Part shown: positions 24,476 to 32,309 of the stretch, piece after piece | Position numbering within the stretch: the stretch's first letter is position 1 | How the letters are laid out: each line of letters starts with the position of its first letter | DNA from: an uncultured Lachnospiraceae bacterium | Lineage (GTDB): Bacteria; Bacillota; Clostridia; Lachnospirales; Lachnospiraceae | DNA: 38,616 nt | Direction: 5' to 3' | Assembly: GCA_902781325.1 (NCBI GenBank) | Contig: CACZJD010000038.1 | Location: forward strand, 1 to 38,616 | Notes under the pieces: model-generated | The model's database searches: none | What the model was told of the DNA's origin: nothing | The model's input: the letters and a program-made list of their open reading frames with translations, nothing else | Program-made: the position numbers and the translations under genes

Positions 24476-26348
24476 GACGGCCTCCCTTCGCAGTATCGTT
24501 CTTCGCTCCGCCGGAGATCGCCTTAACCGGGCAGAGCTGCTCGCAGAGCGTGCAGCCCGTGCAGACGGAAGTGTCGATCTTCGCTTTTTTGCCGTCGCTG
24601 TCGAGAATGATCGCCGGACATCCGAGTTCGCGGATACATTTCCCGCACCCGATGCACTTGTCGGGATCCACATGGGATCGGCCCTTCGGCTTGCTGATCG
24701 CTATGCAGGGAGATCTGAATATAATCGCCTTGACGCCGGGCTCATCCGCCACGCGCTTCACCGTCTCCACGCTCAGAGCGTAGTCCAGAGGATCCACTGT
24801 CTCTACCACTGTAAGGCCAATGGCTCTGAGAACTCTCTCGATGCTCACCTTCTCCACGACCTGTCCCATTACCGTGCGTCCGGTGCCCGGATGCGGCTGG
24901 TGGCCTGTCATGGCTGTCGTTGAGTTGTCCAATACGATCAGCGTCATGTCCGCCTGATTGTAGAAAGCGTTCACAGTGCCCGTGATTCCGGACGCGAAGA
25001 ATGTGGAATCTCCCACAAAGGCGAAGCACTTTGTATCCGGCTCTATATGTCCGACACCCTGCGCGATGCCGATGCCCGCTCCCATGCAGAGGCAGGTGTC
25101 GCACATATCCAGAGGCGCCGCGTTTCCAAGCGTGTAGCAGCCGATATCTCCGCAGTAAATGGTCTTCTTTCCGCGCATCGCTGTCTTGACCGCGTAGAAG
25201 GAGGCCCTGTGGGGACATCCCGCGCACAGCACCGGCGGTCTGACAGGCAGTGCCGGAGGCTGCGGAAGCTCAGCGGCTGCAGGTGCGACAACAGTTCCAT
25301 CTTCTCCCGTCTCATCTTCTTCATTTTTCAAAAACTCTGCCAGTGCCCCCCTGACGATCTCCATGGAATTTTCACCCGAGGGCGGGATATCTCCGGTTAA
25401 TTTACCGCGGATCCTTACATCGAGGCTGTACTTGCCGCAGACATAAGTGAGCGCGCGCTCGATCACGGGATCAAGTTCCTCAATGCAGAGCACTTCATCG
25501 AGTCCCGCAAGAAAATCCAGCGCCAGCTTCTCAGGGAATGGAAACGGCGTCGCCACTCTCATGACACGCGCGTTTTTATCGTGCAGGGAATCCAGTGTAT
25601 ACATGAAATTGACGCCCTGGGTCGCAATACCTTTGCGGCACTTTGCGGTATCCTCCTCCCGAAGGATCTTGTTGCGGTGATATTCTGAGAAGACATTCTT
25701 GAGCTCCGCGTTTCTCTTTTCGATCAGCGCATGGTTCTTAACAGACAGCCTCGGGAAGATTACCCATCGGGAGGGATCCTTCACAAACCCTTCCGGCTTG
25801 TTGACAAAGTATTCCTCCGGATCCTTGACTTCCAGCGCCTCATAGCCGTGGTCCACCCGTGTGGTCGCGCGGAAGAATACGGGCGTTCCATATTTTTCCG
25901 AGAAGTCAAAAGCTTCCTGGATCATCTCATAGGCTTCACTCACAGAAGACGGGTCAAAAACCGGCACTTTGGAGAACATTGCAAAAGTGCGCGTATCCTG
26001 CTCTGTCTGAGATGAGATCGGACCGGGATCATCCGCCACAAGCACGACCATGCCGCCCTTTACGCCGATGTACTCCAGGCTCATAAGGGGATCGGAAGCC
26101 ACGTTCAGTCCGACCTGCTTCATGGTCACTAACGCCCGCGCGCCCGCATAAGCCGCGCCCGCAGCCACTTCCATGCCTGCCTTCTCATTGATCGACCACT
26201 CCACATATACATTGCCGGGATTCCTCTTCGCGATCGTCTCCAACACTTCCGTAGACGGCGTCCCCGGATATCCCGCGACCAGATTCACTCCGGCCGCCAA
26301 AGCGCCGAGGGCGATGGCTTCATTTCCCATCAGAAACTCTTTGTGCAT
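24468..26348 (-). CDS. iorA: Indolepyruvate:ferredoxin oxidoreductase subunit alpha
   Basis: A 626-residue thiamine-diphosphate enzyme. The N-terminal pyrimidine-binding domain starts GNEAIALGALAAGVNLVAGY; the central diphosphate-binding region carries GDIGCYTLG near 400 and GDSTFFASG, and AGCPHR near 380. Two [4Fe-4S] clusters are bound at the C terminus: C565, C568, C571, C577 and C596, C599, C602, C606. It decarboxylates indolepyruvate or phenylpyruvate and passes electrons through its clusters to ferredoxin. It leads iorA-iorB-paaK. A ribosome binding site AGAGGT lies seven bases upstream; no convincing promoter can be placed, and the gap upstream holds the direct repeats and RNA candidate described separately. 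Confidence 0.96.
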   Translation of the reverse strand: MHKEFLMGNEAIALGALAAGVNLVAGYPGTPSTEVLETIAKRNPGNVYVEWSINEKAGMEVAAGAAYAGARALVTMKQVGLNVASDPLMSLEYIGVKGGMVVLVADDPGPISSQTEQDTRTFAMFSKVPVFDPSSVSEAYEMIQEAFDFSEKYGTPVFFRATTRVDHGYEALEVKDPEEYFVNKPEGFVKDPSRWVIFPRLSVKNHALIEKRNAELKNVFSEYHRNKILREEDTAKCRKGIATQGVNFMYTLDSLHDKNARVMRVATPFPFPEKLALDFLAGLDEVLCIEELDPVIERALTYVCGKYSLDVRIRGKLTGDIPPSGENSMEIVRGALAEFLKNEEDETGEDGTVVAPAAAELPQPPALPVRPPVLCAGCPHRASFYAVKTAMRGKKTIYCGDIGCYTLGNAAPLDMCDTCLCMGAGIGIAQGVGHIEPDTKCFAFVGDSTFFASGITGTVNAFYNQADMTLIVLDNSTTAMTGHQPHPGTGRTVMGQVVEKVSIERVLRAIGLTVVETVDPLDYALSVETVKRVADEPGVKAIIFRSPCIAISKPKGRSHVDPDKCIGCGKCIRELGCPAIILDSDGKKAKIDTSVCTGCTLCEQLCPVKAISGGAKNDTAKGGRHE

Positions 26349-26438
26349 GTTGATTACCTCTTTATTGTGTCATTTCTTTGAATATGCCGTATATCGAGTT
26401 TTACCACATTAACGTGCGGGATACAAATGCTTTCCTGT

Positions 26439-26457
26439 CCACGCATGGCTTGTGTGG
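26439..26457. repeat. Hairpin related to the nearby direct repeats
   Basis: CCACGCA and TGTGTGG pair (one G-T) around the loop TGGCT. The eight bases GCATGGCT here also occur, inverted, in both copies of the 20-base direct repeat immediately to the right, so three related copies cluster within 70 bases upstream of iorA. Confidence 0.5.
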
Positions 26458-26507
26458 AGCAATGAGCCATGCCGACGGGTAGTTCGAAGCAATGAGCCAT
26501 GCCGACG
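26458..26507. repeat. 20-base direct repeat, two exact copies
   Basis: AGCAATGAGCCATGCCGACG occurs at 26458-26477 and again at 26488-26507, a 30-base period with a 10-base spacer. It lies between the RNA terminator and the iorA start. Two copies only and no cas genes, so it is not a CRISPR array. It may be a regulator binding site or a fragment of a dispersed intergenic repeat. Confidence 0.75.
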
Positions 26508-26510
26508 CGC

Positions 26511-26534
26511 AAGAAAAAGAGGCGCTCCCGCGCC
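26511..26534 (-). terminator. Terminator of the candidate RNA
   Basis: The stem GGCGC/GCGCC (26521-26525 and 26530-26534) with a four-base loop is followed on the minus strand by TCTTTTTCTT. It is 163 bases upstream of the iorA ATG and far from the KDG kinase stop. Confidence 0.7.
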
Positions 26535-26696
26535 ACACCACTGTGTGTCGTGAAAACGCCCCCTTTTCCGCTATCATGGAGTCACATATTATGTATAGGC
26601 TCACCTTGCAGAGAATCCCCCTCTCTGCAGATGTACCACATAACCGGATTCTTTAATGCCCGTTTGCCGGGCTGCCGCAACAGTTTGTGCTGCTTC
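26511..26696 (-). ncRNA. Candidate structured small RNA or leader upstream of iorA
   Basis: A gene-free 396-base gap lies between the KDG kinase stop and iorA. On the minus strand a consensus TATAAT (26702-26707; the -35 is weak, CTGATT or GCTGAT) is followed by about 185 bases that can form a chain of hairpins: GCCCG/CGGGC (26658-26672), a seven-pair GCAGAGA/TCTCTGC with a G-rich loop (26608-26628), GAAAA/TTTTC (26552-26568), CACAC/GTGTG (26534-26547) and a terminal GGCGC/GCGCC (26521-26534) followed by TCTTTTTCTT. No good reading frame with a ribosome binding site is present. It does not match a family I can recognise from memory; it could be a stand-alone RNA or an attenuated leader of iorA. 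Boundaries are estimates. Confidence 0.45.
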
Positions 26697-26744
26697 TTTC
26701 TATTATACACAATTTTGGTAAAAAATCAGCATTCCTATGACGGA

Positions 26745-27842
26745 TTATCTCTTAACTCTTGCGCCTGCGCCGCCCATGATGCCTTCGACTTCATCAACGG
26801 TAGCCATGGAAGTGTCACCGGGTGTTGTCATAGCGAGTGCGCCGTGAGCTGCACCGTAGTTGACAGCCTTCTCGGGATCGCCGGTTGTCATCAGGCCATA
26901 TACAAAGCCGGAAGCGAAGGAATCGCCGCCGCCTACGCGGTCCATGATCTCAAGTCCGTTGTATTCCTTGGACATGTAGATCTCGCCGTCTGCCCAGCAC
27001 ATTGCCTTCCAGTCATTAACGGTAGCGGTCTTAACTGTACGAAGAGTAGTTGCAACAGCCTTGAAGTTGGGATATGTCTTGGCTGCTTCGCCGATCATCT
27101 TCTTGTATCCTTCGATATTGAGTTCCTTGAGGTTCTCATCGTTGCCCTCGATCTTGAAGCCGAGGCATGCAGTGAAGTCTTCCTCGTTGCCGATCATGAC
27201 GTCGACATACTTGGCAACTTCCCTGTTAACTTCCTGAGCCTTTGCAAGTCCGCCGATCGCGCTCCACATGGAAGGACGATAGTTCAAGTCGTAGGAAATG
27301 AATGTGCCGTACTTCTTCGCAGTCTTGCATGCCGCGATAACGGTCTCGCATGCCTGCTCGGAAAGAGCCGCATAGATACCGCCGGTGTGCATCCAGCGAA
27401 CACCGAGTGTGCCAAAGATGTACTCGAAATCAAAATCTTCAGGTGTAGCCTGGGAAATAGCGGTGTTTGCTCTGTCGGAGCAGCCCGTAGCGCCGCGGAT
27501 GCCGAAGCCTCTCTCTGTGAAGTTAAGGCCGTTTCTGCAGATCCTGCCGATACCGTCAGTCTTCTTCCAGTAGATCAGGTCTGTGCTTACGCCGCCCTGC
27601 TCGATGAAATCCTTCATCAGTTTGCCGACTTCGTTGTCAGCGAAAGCGGTGATAACAGCTGTGTTCATGCCGAAGCATTTGTGCAGGCCGCGGATAACGT
27701 TGTACTCGCCGCCGCCTTCCCATGCGCGGAAAGAACGGGCTGTACGGATGCGTCCCTCACCGGGATCAAGGCGGAGCATTACTTCGCCAAGGCTGACAGC
27801 GTCAAATTTGTAGGTTCCCTCGGGTTTAAGGTCAAATTTCAT
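26745..27842 (-). CDS. kdgK: 2-keto-3-deoxygluconate kinase (PfkB family)
   Basis: A 365-residue PfkB/ribokinase-family sugar kinase. The first strand carries SLGEVMLRLDPGEGRI, the substrate-binding GGGEYNV is at 43-49, and the C-terminal motif DRVGGGDSFASGF (301-313) contains the catalytic base D307. It phosphorylates 2-keto-3-deoxy-D-gluconate to KDPG in the Entner-Doudoroff or uronate route. It lies 30 bases downstream of the KDPG aldolase gene, which uses its product, so the two form an operon; this pairing is the main reason for the specific name. No terminator follows directly; the TATAAT of the candidate RNA lies about 40 bases downstream. Confidence 0.9.
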   Translation of the reverse strand: MKFDLKPEGTYKFDAVSLGEVMLRLDPGEGRIRTARSFRAWEGGGEYNVIRGLHKCFGMNTAVITAFADNEVGKLMKDFIEQGGVSTDLIYWKKTDGIGRICRNGLNFTERGFGIRGATGCSDRANTAISQATPEDFDFEYIFGTLGVRWMHTGGIYAALSEQACETVIAACKTAKKYGTFISYDLNYRPSMWSAIGGLAKAQEVNREVAKYVDVMIGNEEDFTACLGFKIEGNDENLKELNIEGYKKMIGEAAKTYPNFKAVATTLRTVKTATVNDWKAMCWADGEIYMSKEYNGLEIMDRVGGGDSFASGFVYGLMTTGDPEKAVNYGAAHGALAMTTPGDTSMATVDEVEGIMGGAGARVKR

Positions 27843-27872
27843 TCTGTTTCCCTCCTAAATATTTGCGACTGA

Positions 27873-28511
27873 TCAGCCGCGGATTTCCTTAACGATTGCT
27901 GCTGCCTCTGCTACCAGAGCCTTGATCTCGTCGAACTTGCCTTCCTTGACAAGCTTGTTCGGAACCATCCAGCTGCCGCCGCAGGCTACGATCCTGTCAT
28001 ATGCAAGATAATCTCTTACGTTGTTGGCGTTGATGCCGCCGGTGGGCATGAAGCTCAGGTTTACATAAGGCGCTGCGACAGCCTTGATCATCTTGAGGCC
28101 GCCTGCGGGCTCTGCGGGGAAGAACTTGACAAAGTCAAGACCGAGAGCAATAGCCTGCTCCATCTCGCTGGGAGTCTGTGTGCCGGGAGTTACCGGAATG
28201 CCCTTGTCCAGGCAATATTTAACGACTTCCGGATTGAGGCCGGGGCTTACGATGAACTTAGCGCCGCATTCCACTGCGCGGTCGACCTGCTCTGTTGTCA
28301 GGACTGTTCCTGCACCTACCAGGATCTCAGGAAATTCCTCAACCATATTCTTAATCACATCTGCCGCTGCTGCGGTACGGAATGTAACCTCTGCGCAGGG
28401 AAGGCCGCCCTCTACGAGTGCCTTAGCAAGAGGCGCTGCGTCCTTCGCATCATCCAATACTACTACAGGAACAATACCAATTTTTCTGAATTCAGCCTTA
28501 AAATCTTTCAT
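27873..28511 (-). CDS. eda: KDPG/KHG aldolase
   Basis: A 212-residue class I aldolase. From the chosen ATG at 28511 (MKDFKAEFRKIGIVPVV) the catalytic residues are visible: E41 and R45 in EVTFRT, VGAGTVL near 65-71, and the Schiff-base lysine K129 in DFVKFFPAEP. An upstream ATG at 28526 sits directly against AAGGAG and is too close to be used, while 28511 is about 11 bases from it. The enzyme splits KDPG to pyruvate and glyceraldehyde 3-phosphate. It precedes kdgK in an operon, upstream of which lie a promoter-like pair and two direct repeats. Usage on 4-hydroxy-2-oxoglutarate is also possible for the family. Confidence 0.94.
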   Translation of the reverse strand: MKDFKAEFRKIGIVPVVVLDDAKDAAPLAKALVEGGLPCAEVTFRTAAAADVIKNMVEEFPEILVGAGTVLTTEQVDRAVECGAKFIVSPGLNPEVVKYCLDKGIPVTPGTQTPSEMEQAIALGLDFVKFFPAEPAGGLKMIKAVAAPYVNLSFMPTGGINANNVRDYLAYDRIVACGGSWMVPNKLVKEGKFDEIKALVAEAAAIVKEIRG

Positions 28512-28563
28512 TTTGCTATACATCTCCTTTTTACTTGCAGCTGATGTGCCTGAAACTAATACT

Positions 28564-28625
28564 ATTTTATCCTTTCCGGTTTTAGTTGTACATAGACAAG
28601 TTCGAACAATAAATGGACAAGTTCG
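28564..28625 (-). promoter_or_regulatory. Promoter of eda-kdgK with two 13-base direct repeats
   Basis: On the minus strand a -10 TAAAAT (plus 28564-28569) and a -35 TGTACA (28587-28592, four of six) are 17 bases apart. Immediately upstream, the plus-strand sequences ATAGACAAGTTCG (28592-28604) and ATGGACAAGTTCG (28613-28625) repeat with a 21-base period, differing at one position. Two copies on one face of the helix just above the -35 suggest binding of an activator dimer, as for AraC-type or LytTR-type proteins. The regulator is not identified. Confidence 0.5.
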
Positions 28626-28646
28626 CAAAATGTCCGAAAAATCCTG

Positions 28647-30248
28647 TTAATACTTTTCAAGGAGACTCTTCATTTCGTCATGATCCTTAAACCCGAAAAC
28701 AAGAAAATTGGATGTTTTATAAATGGGTGTCAGTTTCTCGATATTATCTTTCCAGACCAAGCGCTCCGGTTCGTTTGCCGCGAATATGACAAAAACCTTT
28801 CCCTCGGGAATCAAGGTGTCGTTTTCTTTGGCCTGAAGCCATTTGTAGGTATAATCGACATCTGTAAGATCTTCTAATGTGCCGCTATTCTTTGCGTCTG
28901 TCCATGTGTGCATTTTCAGCCGGCCGTCGGATAATTCTGTCAGAATGCTGGTGTTCCAGAAAGTGCCGTATCCGAAATCATACCCTTCTCCGGTCAGATA
29001 AGAGACGATCTCTCTATACTCAGGTGTACTGTCCGCTTTCCCGAAGTACCGGTATGCTGATACAGAATTTATAAGGAGCGCGCAGATATAAAGCAGCAGC
29101 AGGAAGGAGCGGATCTTAAACCTCGGGCGGGATTCTCTGACCCAGAAGAGGATCAGCACAAACCCGAAAATATGCGACGGGATATTATATCTGTCCCTGT
29201 ATAACATATCAGTCCATACATACAGTGCTGTAAAAATAACAAGAAAAGACGCGTAAAATACGGAAAGGACATGATATTCCCGGGAGACCTCTTCATAGTG
29301 CCTGATCCCGTATAGCATACTCCATAGAGCTAACGCAAAAAGAACGATCCCAATCGCGTTGGTGAAGAGCGTGCTGAGCCCGACCGGGCCTTCTCTATAC
29401 CCCATTTCAGCCCAAAAGCCATTAAGAACAGTAAAAAATCGTTCCGCTGAAAGCTTAGTGAATTTGATCGAATTCCATTGCTTGAATGTAAAGAATTTTG
29501 AAAGAACTTTTGCGTTAATGACAAACCCGGCTGCTGCTCCCGTAAATGAAACAAGCGCAAATCCCGCCAGGTCTCTGATAAAGGAGTCTGTCACGTCCGC
29601 GTAACGCTTATAATACAGATTCGCGGCAATGCTCATCAGTACTCCGAACAGAAGGGGAAGATATAATATGACAATCTGCCTCGCTCCTCCGGCTCCCGCA
29701 AGTACGGAGAGTATGATTGAAACAACCAGGATACTCCTCTTGTCCTTTCCCTTTTCTGCCTTTATATACCTGAAGAGCAGCCCCATTTCTATCAGATTTA
29801 CGGCAATATGAGGTACATAATAAGCGCCTTTGAGAACAAAGCGCAGATAGTCATAAGAGACAGGAAGAACGAGAAGGAGCGCAATAATGGGAATATACGC
29901 CTTAATGGAGGTCTTACTGCCAAAATACCATGCACAGGCAATCAATATGCCGTACATTACAGCCAGAGAACAGACCCTTACCATATGCCAGCTTTTAAAG
30001 ATCCAGAAAAAGGGAGTATAGATCAGCTGTGTGTTCAGAACCCTGAGTTCTGTTGAATAGTACCAGTCTCCGGACAGGATCTCTTTGTTTTCCGATAATA
30101 GTTTGGCCAGAACCAGTTCACTCGAGTCATCGGCGTTTAAAAGCCGATCAATATGTATATGCATGAAAATGATCAGGAACATCACTGCCGCAGCTGCGAG
30201 AAGTACGACGATAATATGACTGGTTTTTTTCAGAGTGTTATTTTTCAT
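28647..30248 (-). CDS. Polytopic membrane protein, GT-C glycosyltransferase-like
   Basis: A 533-residue protein with about ten predicted helices between 10 and 400 and a soluble C-terminal domain of about 130 residues. The first extracytoplasmic loop begins LLNADDSSELVLAKLL with acidic residues D40, D41 and E44, placed as the catalytic aspartates of GT-C enzymes such as ArnT or family 39 transferases. The C-terminal part resembles the extracellular domain that follows the membrane part in these enzymes. It stands between eda and the WYL regulator, all on one strand, with a short gap on each side, and starts after GGGAAAGA-like sequence. Lower GC content than its neighbours is suggestive of horizontal acquisition. 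I cannot assign a donor or acceptor; it might also be a non-enzymatic membrane protein. Confidence 0.6.
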   Translation of the reverse strand: MKNNTLKKTSHIIVVLLAAAAVMFLIIFMHIHIDRLLNADDSSELVLAKLLSENKEILSGDWYYSTELRVLNTQLIYTPFFWIFKSWHMVRVCSLAVMYGILIACAWYFGSKTSIKAYIPIIALLLVLPVSYDYLRFVLKGAYYVPHIAVNLIEMGLLFRYIKAEKGKDKRSILVVSIILSVLAGAGGARQIVILYLPLLFGVLMSIAANLYYKRYADVTDSFIRDLAGFALVSFTGAAAGFVINAKVLSKFFTFKQWNSIKFTKLSAERFFTVLNGFWAEMGYREGPVGLSTLFTNAIGIVLFALALWSMLYGIRHYEEVSREYHVLSVFYASFLVIFTALYVWTDMLYRDRYNIPSHIFGFVLILFWVRESRPRFKIRSFLLLLYICALLINSVSAYRYFGKADSTPEYREIVSYLTGEGYDFGYGTFWNTSILTELSDGRLKMHTWTDAKNSGTLEDLTDVDYTYKWLQAKENDTLIPEGKVFVIFAANEPERLVWKDNIEKLTPIYKTSNFLVFGFKDHDEMKSLLEKY

Positions 30249-30263
30249 AAAGTCTTTCCCATT

Positions 30264-31244
30264 TTAATACTTTGACAGAATCCCCTGCAGATAATTCCTG
30301 TAGCCGCTGCGCACCTCTTCGGGCGAACTGATCTCGATCCCCGCGCCGATGCCCGTCACCCATCCGTAGAACTGCGGGCTCACCGCGACTGTGACATGTA
30401 CGTGGAAGTTACCGCCGTCCTCCGGCACGATCATAGTTTCTGTGCCAAAGCGGTCGATAATGACGCCGACCAGTTCATTCCTGCAGCGGAGTACCACATC
30501 CGCGTCCGGCCCTCCGAACATGCCGAAGGTCTTTTTGGAAAATGCCGCCAGGTCAAAATCCTGAAAGGCCTCCTGCCCGACCCTCGACTGATCAGTCAGT
30601 TCGATCTTCATCATCTTATCCACCCTGTAGTGTTTGATGATGCCTGCCGCTTCATCGAAAGCAATCAGGTAGTAGTTCTCATCGTCCCATGTGAGAGCCC
30701 AGGGGCTGACCAGGTACATCATGCCGCCCTTTTTCTCCACCAGTTTCCTGCCTGTGTTCCATTCACCGTATTTGAACTCGATCTGCCGGTTCCGGTTCAT
30801 CGCCTCGTGCAGCGCGTCCACGTTGTAATAGACGCTCTCGTTGCCGGTCTTCATGCGGTTTCGGATAAAGACCGCGCGGTTGAGCTGCTTGGCTTTCTGT
30901 TCATTGGTAAGCCGCATAAGCTTGCCGATCAGCTCCCGTGATTTCTTTTCAGTGATGAATTTGGAGGACTGCACGGAATCCACCAGGAGCTTTAATTCCG
31001 GCAGTTCAAACTCCCGCGAGCCGATATAGTAACCCTGGCCGTTCTCTTTTTTGATCACGTCGATGCCAAAATCCTGAAGGATCTCCACGTTACTGTAGAT
31101 CGTCCGGCGGTCGGCCTCCAGGTTTATATTTTCCAGCGCTTTTATCAAATCTGATGCATTCAGCACATGCTCTTCATCCGTCTTAAGGAGCAGCTCCCGC
31201 ATCATGTATAAAAGCGCCATCTTGTGATTATTGGCCTTTGCCAT
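30264..31244 (-). CDS. WYL-domain transcriptional regulator (intact)
   Basis: A 326-residue DNA-binding regulator. Residues 1-65 form a winged helix-turn-helix (DLIKALENINLEADRRTIYS), followed by a linker with ELPELKLLVDSV, the WYL domain around 140-225 (SPWALTWDDENYYLIAFD and HYRVDKM), and a WCX extension to the end. WYL domains bind ligands, often nucleic acids or nucleotides. Its start lies four bases after the AraC stop, so the two regulators are co-transcribed. It is a paralogue of the broken copy at 14563-15506, which allowed the lesion there to be recognised. The target is not visible; the divergent GH13 gene is a candidate. Confidence 0.92.
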   Translation of the reverse strand: MAKANNHKMALLYMMRELLLKTDEEHVLNASDLIKALENINLEADRRTIYSNVEILQDFGIDVIKKENGQGYYIGSREFELPELKLLVDSVQSSKFITEKKSRELIGKLMRLTNEQKAKQLNRAVFIRNRMKTGNESVYYNVDALHEAMNRNRQIEFKYGEWNTGRKLVEKKGGMMYLVSPWALTWDDENYYLIAFDEAAGIIKHYRVDKMMKIELTDQSRVGQEAFQDFDLAAFSKKTFGMFGGPDADVVLRCRNELVGVIIDRFGTETMIVPEDGGNFHVHVTVAVSPQFYGWVTGIGAGIEISSPEEVRSGYRNYLQGILSKY

Positions 31245-31248
31245 CTGC

Positions 31249-32166
31249 TCAAGCCCCCCTTCTGTGCTGACTGCGGAATTCGCGCGGCGTCATGCCGAAT
31301 TCTTTCCTGAACTGCAGGTTGAAATAAGAAATATTGTCAAACCCGTGGTCCATCGCGATCTCCATCACCGGCTGCGAAGTCTCTTCAAGCGCGTGCGCGG
31401 CCTTCTGGACCCGGTAATGATTAATATACTGAATGCAGCTTATGCCCACATGCTGCTTGAAAAAGCTCATAAAGTAACTCTCGCTGAAACCGCTCAGGCC
31501 TGCCAGGTCCGCCACCCTGATCTTTTCGCGGTAATGCTCTGCGATATACTGCAGGACATTCCTGAGCTGGAGCCGGTTAATAAAAGTGCTGTGTCCCTCC
31601 GACGGCTCCCGGATATAGCCAAACTCAAACAGCAGGATGATAACATGGAGCAGGTTCTCCCTCAGCCGCATCTCATAAAAAGGCGGCCGGTTCTGAAAAC
31701 ACTCCAGTGCTCCCAGAAAGGCCTCTTTGATCTCCCGGTAGCCCCTGTCGGAACCGCGGATCACCTCCGGCATCTGCAGCCGGCCTTCTGCCAGCGGCCT
31801 CAGATATTTAGAAGCCGACAGGTCCTGTCCCTGCGCCCCGAGCAGATCCAGATGAAAGACCAGGCTGTCTGAGACCATTGTCCTGCCGGGAATCTCATAT
31901 GCGGAGTGCGTGCAGTAGGGCGGGATCAGAATGATATCACCCTCCGCTGCGCGAAACGGTTCCTGTCCGACGCGGTAATCCGATGTTCCCTCGCAGATCA
32001 GCGTGATCTCCATTTCTTCGTGCCAGTGAAGCGCGAGCTCTCTATATGTCACGGGCACCAGACAATGATAGCTGTTCACCGGCAGGAAAATATCGCCGTG
32101 CCTCGCCATTTCTCTCACCGCGGCCTGATTCGTTGTACCCGGCATGCTCCCCTCTCTCAAAACCAT
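31249..32166 (-). CDS. AraC-family transcriptional regulator
   Basis: A 305-residue protein with an N-terminal cupin-like sensing domain (LALHWHEEMEITLICEG near 43-59, histidines suited to ligand binding) and two C-terminal helix-turn-helix motifs (about 205-300), the second reading GFDNISYFNLQFRKEFGMTP. The start is uncertain: ATG at 32166 has a weak AGGA, and ATG at 32145 follows GAGAGGGG. It is transcribed from a good promoter divergent from the GH13 gene and precedes the WYL gene. Such regulators commonly control the neighbouring sugar gene, so GH13 at 32310 is the most likely target. Confidence 0.93.
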   Translation of the reverse strand: MVLREGSMPGTTNQAAVREMARHGDIFLPVNSYHCLVPVTYRELALHWHEEMEITLICEGTSDYRVGQEPFRAAEGDIILIPPYCTHSAYEIPGRTMVSDSLVFHLDLLGAQGQDLSASKYLRPLAEGRLQMPEVIRGSDRGYREIKEAFLGALECFQNRPPFYEMRLRENLLHVIILLFEFGYIREPSEGHSTFINRLQLRNVLQYIAEHYREKIRVADLAGLSGFSESYFMSFFKQHVGISCIQYINHYRVQKAAHALEETSQPVMEIAMDHGFDNISYFNLQFRKEFGMTPREFRSQHRRGA

Positions 32167-32222
32167 AGAATCCTGTTAGAAATTCCTGCAATATCGCAAG
32201 AATAGTGTCCTTCGTTTATCGT

Positions 32223-32251
32223 ATTATACTATCACAGGCAGGGCACTTCAA
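32223..32251 (-). promoter_or_regulatory. Promoter of the AraC-WYL operon
   Basis: On the minus strand TTGAAG (plus 32246-32251) and a consensus TATAAT (plus 32223-32228) are exactly 17 bases apart, about 57 bases upstream of the AraC start. The divergent GH13 promoter was not identified in the same 143-base gap; a short palindrome TGC-ATAT-GCA-type (TGCAATATCGCA near 32188-32199) lies beside it. Confidence 0.65.
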
Positions 32252-32309
32252 TAAACCCGCCGCAATACACCGAACACAATTATTCTCTTATTGAACGGAG
32301 GAATTACAG

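Noticed and set aside
24476-24673. N-terminal extension of IorB
   Set aside because: It overlaps the ferredoxin-like end of iorA in another frame and is arginine/serine-rich shadow sequence; IorB homologues start at MSKNIILCG.
26458-26507. CRISPR array
   Set aside because: Only two repeats with a 10-base spacer and no cas genes.
26511-26600. T-box riboswitch upstream of iorA
   Set aside because: GTGGTGTGGCGCGG partly resembles the T-box motif, but the ACCGCG core and the matching antiterminator arm are absent and no specifier loop can be placed.
26511-26696. 6S RNA or signal recognition particle RNA
   Set aside because: The length fits 6S, but the two ends do not pair into one long stem with a central bubble, and the conserved SRP tetraloop core is absent.
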